NCBI GenBank assembly: GCA_900541905.1
Contig: UQLQ01000008.1
Location: 8,942-72,941 of the forward strand
Length of the DNA stretch: 64,000 bases
Source: an uncultured Oscillospiraceae bacterium
GTDB taxonomy: Bacteria > Bacillota > Clostridia > Oscillospirales > Acutalibacteraceae
Direction: 5' to 3'
Part shown: in pieces, positions 61,981 through 64,000 of the stretch
Position numbering within the stretch: the stretch's first letter is position 1
Layout: the number at the start of each line of letters is the position of its first letter
Position numbers and translations under genes: made by a program
Notes under the pieces: model-generated
Told to the model about the DNA's origin: nothing
Databases searched by the model: none
Seen by the model: the letters and a program-made list of their open reading frames with translations, nothing else

Positions 61981-62022
61981 ACAGAAAGAGAACAGATGCT
62001 GCAATCTCTGTTCTCTTTCTGT
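61981..62022. terminator. Terminator of the lipoprotein operon
   Basis: 16-bp stem (ACAGAAAGAGAACAGA and complement) with 10-base loop, 20 bases beyond the stop of the minus-strand operon. Confidence 0.8.
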
Positions 62023-62042
62023 ATGAATATTAATATGTTACA

Positions 62043-62558
62043 TCAAGAATCCGCTTTCAAATAAGTATTTCTATACGCATATAAAAGTCTTCCTAAATAC
62101 TGGCAATCTAAAACTAATGCCGCATCATCTTCAATATAAACCTGATAACATAGGTTTGCAAATTCTCTGATTCCTTCCAAATCTCCACTTTTAGGTTTTT
62201 GCAAATGATAATATTCGCTGACACATGCATAAGCATCTTCATAATCCTTAAATGATTGTTCTAAAGCTTTTTCAGGATCAATAAATACTACGACATTACT
62301 ACCAAAAATATTGGACATTGTAGTTTGATAAGCATCTGAATTTCCAAATAGATACTGATAGTTTTCCTTTTCCGCATTAGCATTTTTTAAATCTTCCTGA
62401 TATTTTTTTTCCTGTTCTAATTCCTCAGGAGTTTTCTCTTCTGCAACAGAACTGATACCTATGTCTGATATGCTATTTTGATTTTGTGCACAACCGCTGA
62501 TTAAAACAGCCGATATTATAAAGGGGATTACAATAACTGTAAATTTTAATTTCTTCAT
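62043..62558 (-). CDS. Hypothetical lipoprotein, 171 aa
   Basis: A signal with lipobox (AVLISGCAQ, Cys about 23) is followed by a charged linker rich in Glu and Lys and a helical domain with several Tyr (NLCYQVYIEDDAALVLDCQY). It follows the amidase-domain gene by 15 bases. Function unknown; co-expression suggests a shared surface role. Confidence 0.7.
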   Translation of the reverse strand: MKKLKFTVIVIPFIISAVLISGCAQNQNSISDIGISSVAEEKTPEELEQEKKYQEDLKNANAEKENYQYLFGNSDAYQTTMSNIFGSNVVVFIDPEKALEQSFKDYEDAYACVSEYYHLQKPKSGDLEGIREFANLCYQVYIEDDAALVLDCQYLGRLLYAYRNTYLKADS

Positions 62559-62573
62559 GTGACTATGCTCCTT

Positions 62574-63896
62574 CTACCTAGTCCAGACCCTAACATAACG
62601 TCCTTCTCTGGTATTCTCTGTATCTAGTCCTTCCACATTATCCCAACCATTGATATCGCTGCTGACCCAAGCCTGATAATCAGATGTATGCTGTACAACT
62701 ACAAAATCGCGATAATATTGAGCATGTCCATAGCTATTTGTATGCCAATCATATGTTCCTAACCAAGCAACAAATCCAAGATGATCATAGGACCAATCTA
62801 ATCCGTAGTCTACTGCAATAAAATCACCTTCTCTTATATTTCCGGAAAAATCTAGCAATGATGTGGTATGATAATCCACTCCAAACCAATATCCTACAAA
62901 AGAGTTTGCATTAATCCAAGAGACACCATAGGTTGGATAACGTCCTTTTTTACACCACCAATATTGTGATTCTCCGAAGGCCATTGGGAAACCTCCCTCA
63001 TGCAATATTTGGGAAACAAAATTGGTACAATCCGCATACAACGTACCATATATTGAATAATTTCTCTTTGTAGCCCACTTTAAAGCATAATTCCTTCCTG
63101 CTTCTATATTAAAATAATTTGCTACATTTGCATCTCTGGTTTGAATGGCATCCTTCTGATTTTGAAGCTGCTCTAAATTTTCTTCTACTCTGATTGCTTG
63201 CACCTCTTCTGCTAAAGGAGTATTTCCGGGTAACTGCATAATAAGATCACCTACTGTGATGTTTTTTCCTACAGACCTTGTTTTTGACTGATTTATTTGA
63301 CTTATTAATTCATTATTTTGTTCTGTATTCTCATAAATATCGAAAAAAACCTTTAGCACATGTTCATCCTTACCTATCGATTGATACATTTGCTGATTAT
63401 TTTGTATACAAGTATTTATATACTCATACATGCACTCCTGATATTTCTTCCAATTATCATGATTCATTCTATCCAATCCATATTTTTTGCTTAAAACGTC
63501 TAATAATCCTGAAGCTTTTTCATAAATTCGGTGAATTGCATTTTCAGGATTATCAAATGTCCGTAACATATCATTTTCTTGACCATCAATTAATAAAGCA
63601 TGCTTAATGGAAATAGTATCCACTCCCACTAATGAAGTTGGAATATCGCTTTCCTCAATTGGAGTATATTTTTCAATCACCTGAATTTCCGGTACAGACT
63701 CAAATTTTTTGATTAATTTTTCTTGTGGTTCTAATACCATATAAGTATCTTCATCATTATATTCACTAACTTCTGTCATTCCACTTGCTGTATCATCCTG
63801 CTGAATAGCCGAAATGGTAAAAGAGGCCGAGGAAAGAATCATGGCGACTATTAAAACACTATATAAAGTAGTACGTAATTTAAAAAATTTTTTCAT
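62574..63896 (-). CDS. Secreted protein with Amidase_6-type domain
   Basis: 440 aa: signal peptide (about 1-30), a helical middle (about 60-265) and a C-terminal putative amidase domain (about 265-440) with a candidate catalytic Cys in GTLYADCTNFVSQILHEGGF and His in YDHLGFVAW. Amidase_6 domains resemble NlpC/P60-like enzymes acting on cell wall or peptides. Substrate unknown. ATG 63896 has GGGA upstream; the operon promoter would lie close to the window end. Confidence 0.8.
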   Translation of the reverse strand: MKKFFKLRTTLYSVLIVAMILSSASFTISAIQQDDTASGMTEVSEYNDEDTYMVLEPQEKLIKKFESVPEIQVIEKYTPIEESDIPTSLVGVDTISIKHALLIDGQENDMLRTFDNPENAIHRIYEKASGLLDVLSKKYGLDRMNHDNWKKYQECMYEYINTCIQNNQQMYQSIGKDEHVLKVFFDIYENTEQNNELISQINQSKTRSVGKNITVGDLIMQLPGNTPLAEEVQAIRVEENLEQLQNQKDAIQTRDANVANYFNIEAGRNYALKWATKRNYSIYGTLYADCTNFVSQILHEGGFPMAFGESQYWWCKKGRYPTYGVSWINANSFVGYWFGVDYHTTSLLDFSGNIREGDFIAVDYGLDWSYDHLGFVAWLGTYDWHTNSYGHAQYYRDFVVVQHTSDYQAWVSSDINGWDNVEGLDTENTREGRYVRVWTR

Positions 63897-64000
63897 TTAT
63901 TCTGTCCCTTTCATATTTTCATTCTCCTTATCAGTATACTGAAAATTGTGCTATTATCCCTATTAAATATACATAAATGAATGATCATCCTATCTATAAC

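Overview
The window looks like a chromosome segment of a low-GC Gram-positive anaerobe, most likely of class Clostridia. The evidence is strong GGAGG ribosome sites, sigma-A type promoters, an FtsEX/coiled-coil M23 operon, a type III glutamine synthetase, cohesin and dockerin proteins and Clostridia-type mobile elements. I cannot name the genus.

Layout. (1) 1-9300, minus strand: a phage-derived operon in virion order, from small and large terminase through portal, protease, decoration protein, major capsid, connector and head closure to LysM, gpD-like hub, spike, gp25-like and baseplate J proteins. No tail tube, sheath or tape-measure gene lies where these normally sit, and no lysogeny genes lie at its host-side border. 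(2) 9.4-34.5 kb, minus strand: core genes. These are a response regulator-kinase-HtrA stress operon, leuCD, greA-lysS-ilvD, ftsEX with an M23 hydrolase, a PucR-type regulator, a pseudouridine synthase, two membrane-anchored proteins and a complete pstSCAB-phoU-phoPR phosphate cluster with Pho-box-like repeats before pstS. (3) 34.7-39 kb: small genes and a secreted dockerin protein. (4) 39,037-56,144: a 17.1-kb integrated element. (5) 56.1-64 kb: initiator tRNA-fMet, a membrane-anchored cohesin protein, a CrtO-like protein, glnN-amt, and a lipoprotein with an amidase-domain protein.

The 17-kb element sits at the 3' end of tRNA-fMet between two copies of a 14-bp repeat. It carries a serine recombinase, a repressor and Cro-like pair, a DnaD-like replication protein beside a cluster of GTTACA hexamers, a run of tiny overlapping genes, a minor-capsid-like gene, a sigma factor, a RelBE-type toxin-antitoxin and an Abi-type HEPN protein. 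It has no terminase, portal or major capsid, so it resembles a phage satellite or a heavily reduced prophage. A second, 7.45-kb mobilizable element is nested inside it (TnpV, arsenic operon, relaxase, Xis, tyrosine integrase) and splits one of its genes in two. Removing both elements in thought puts the dockerin and cohesin genes about 2.3 kb apart and returns the tRNA to a terminator now 17 kb away.

Most notable: the HEPN Abi gene is preceded by a perfect 40-bp inverted repeat whose loop holds the ribosome site and start codon of a 14-residue leader ORF; the serine recombinase gene runs through its own attachment site, so its C-terminus should change with integration state; several genes have attenuator-like leaders; and the prophage operon has head and baseplate genes without a tail.
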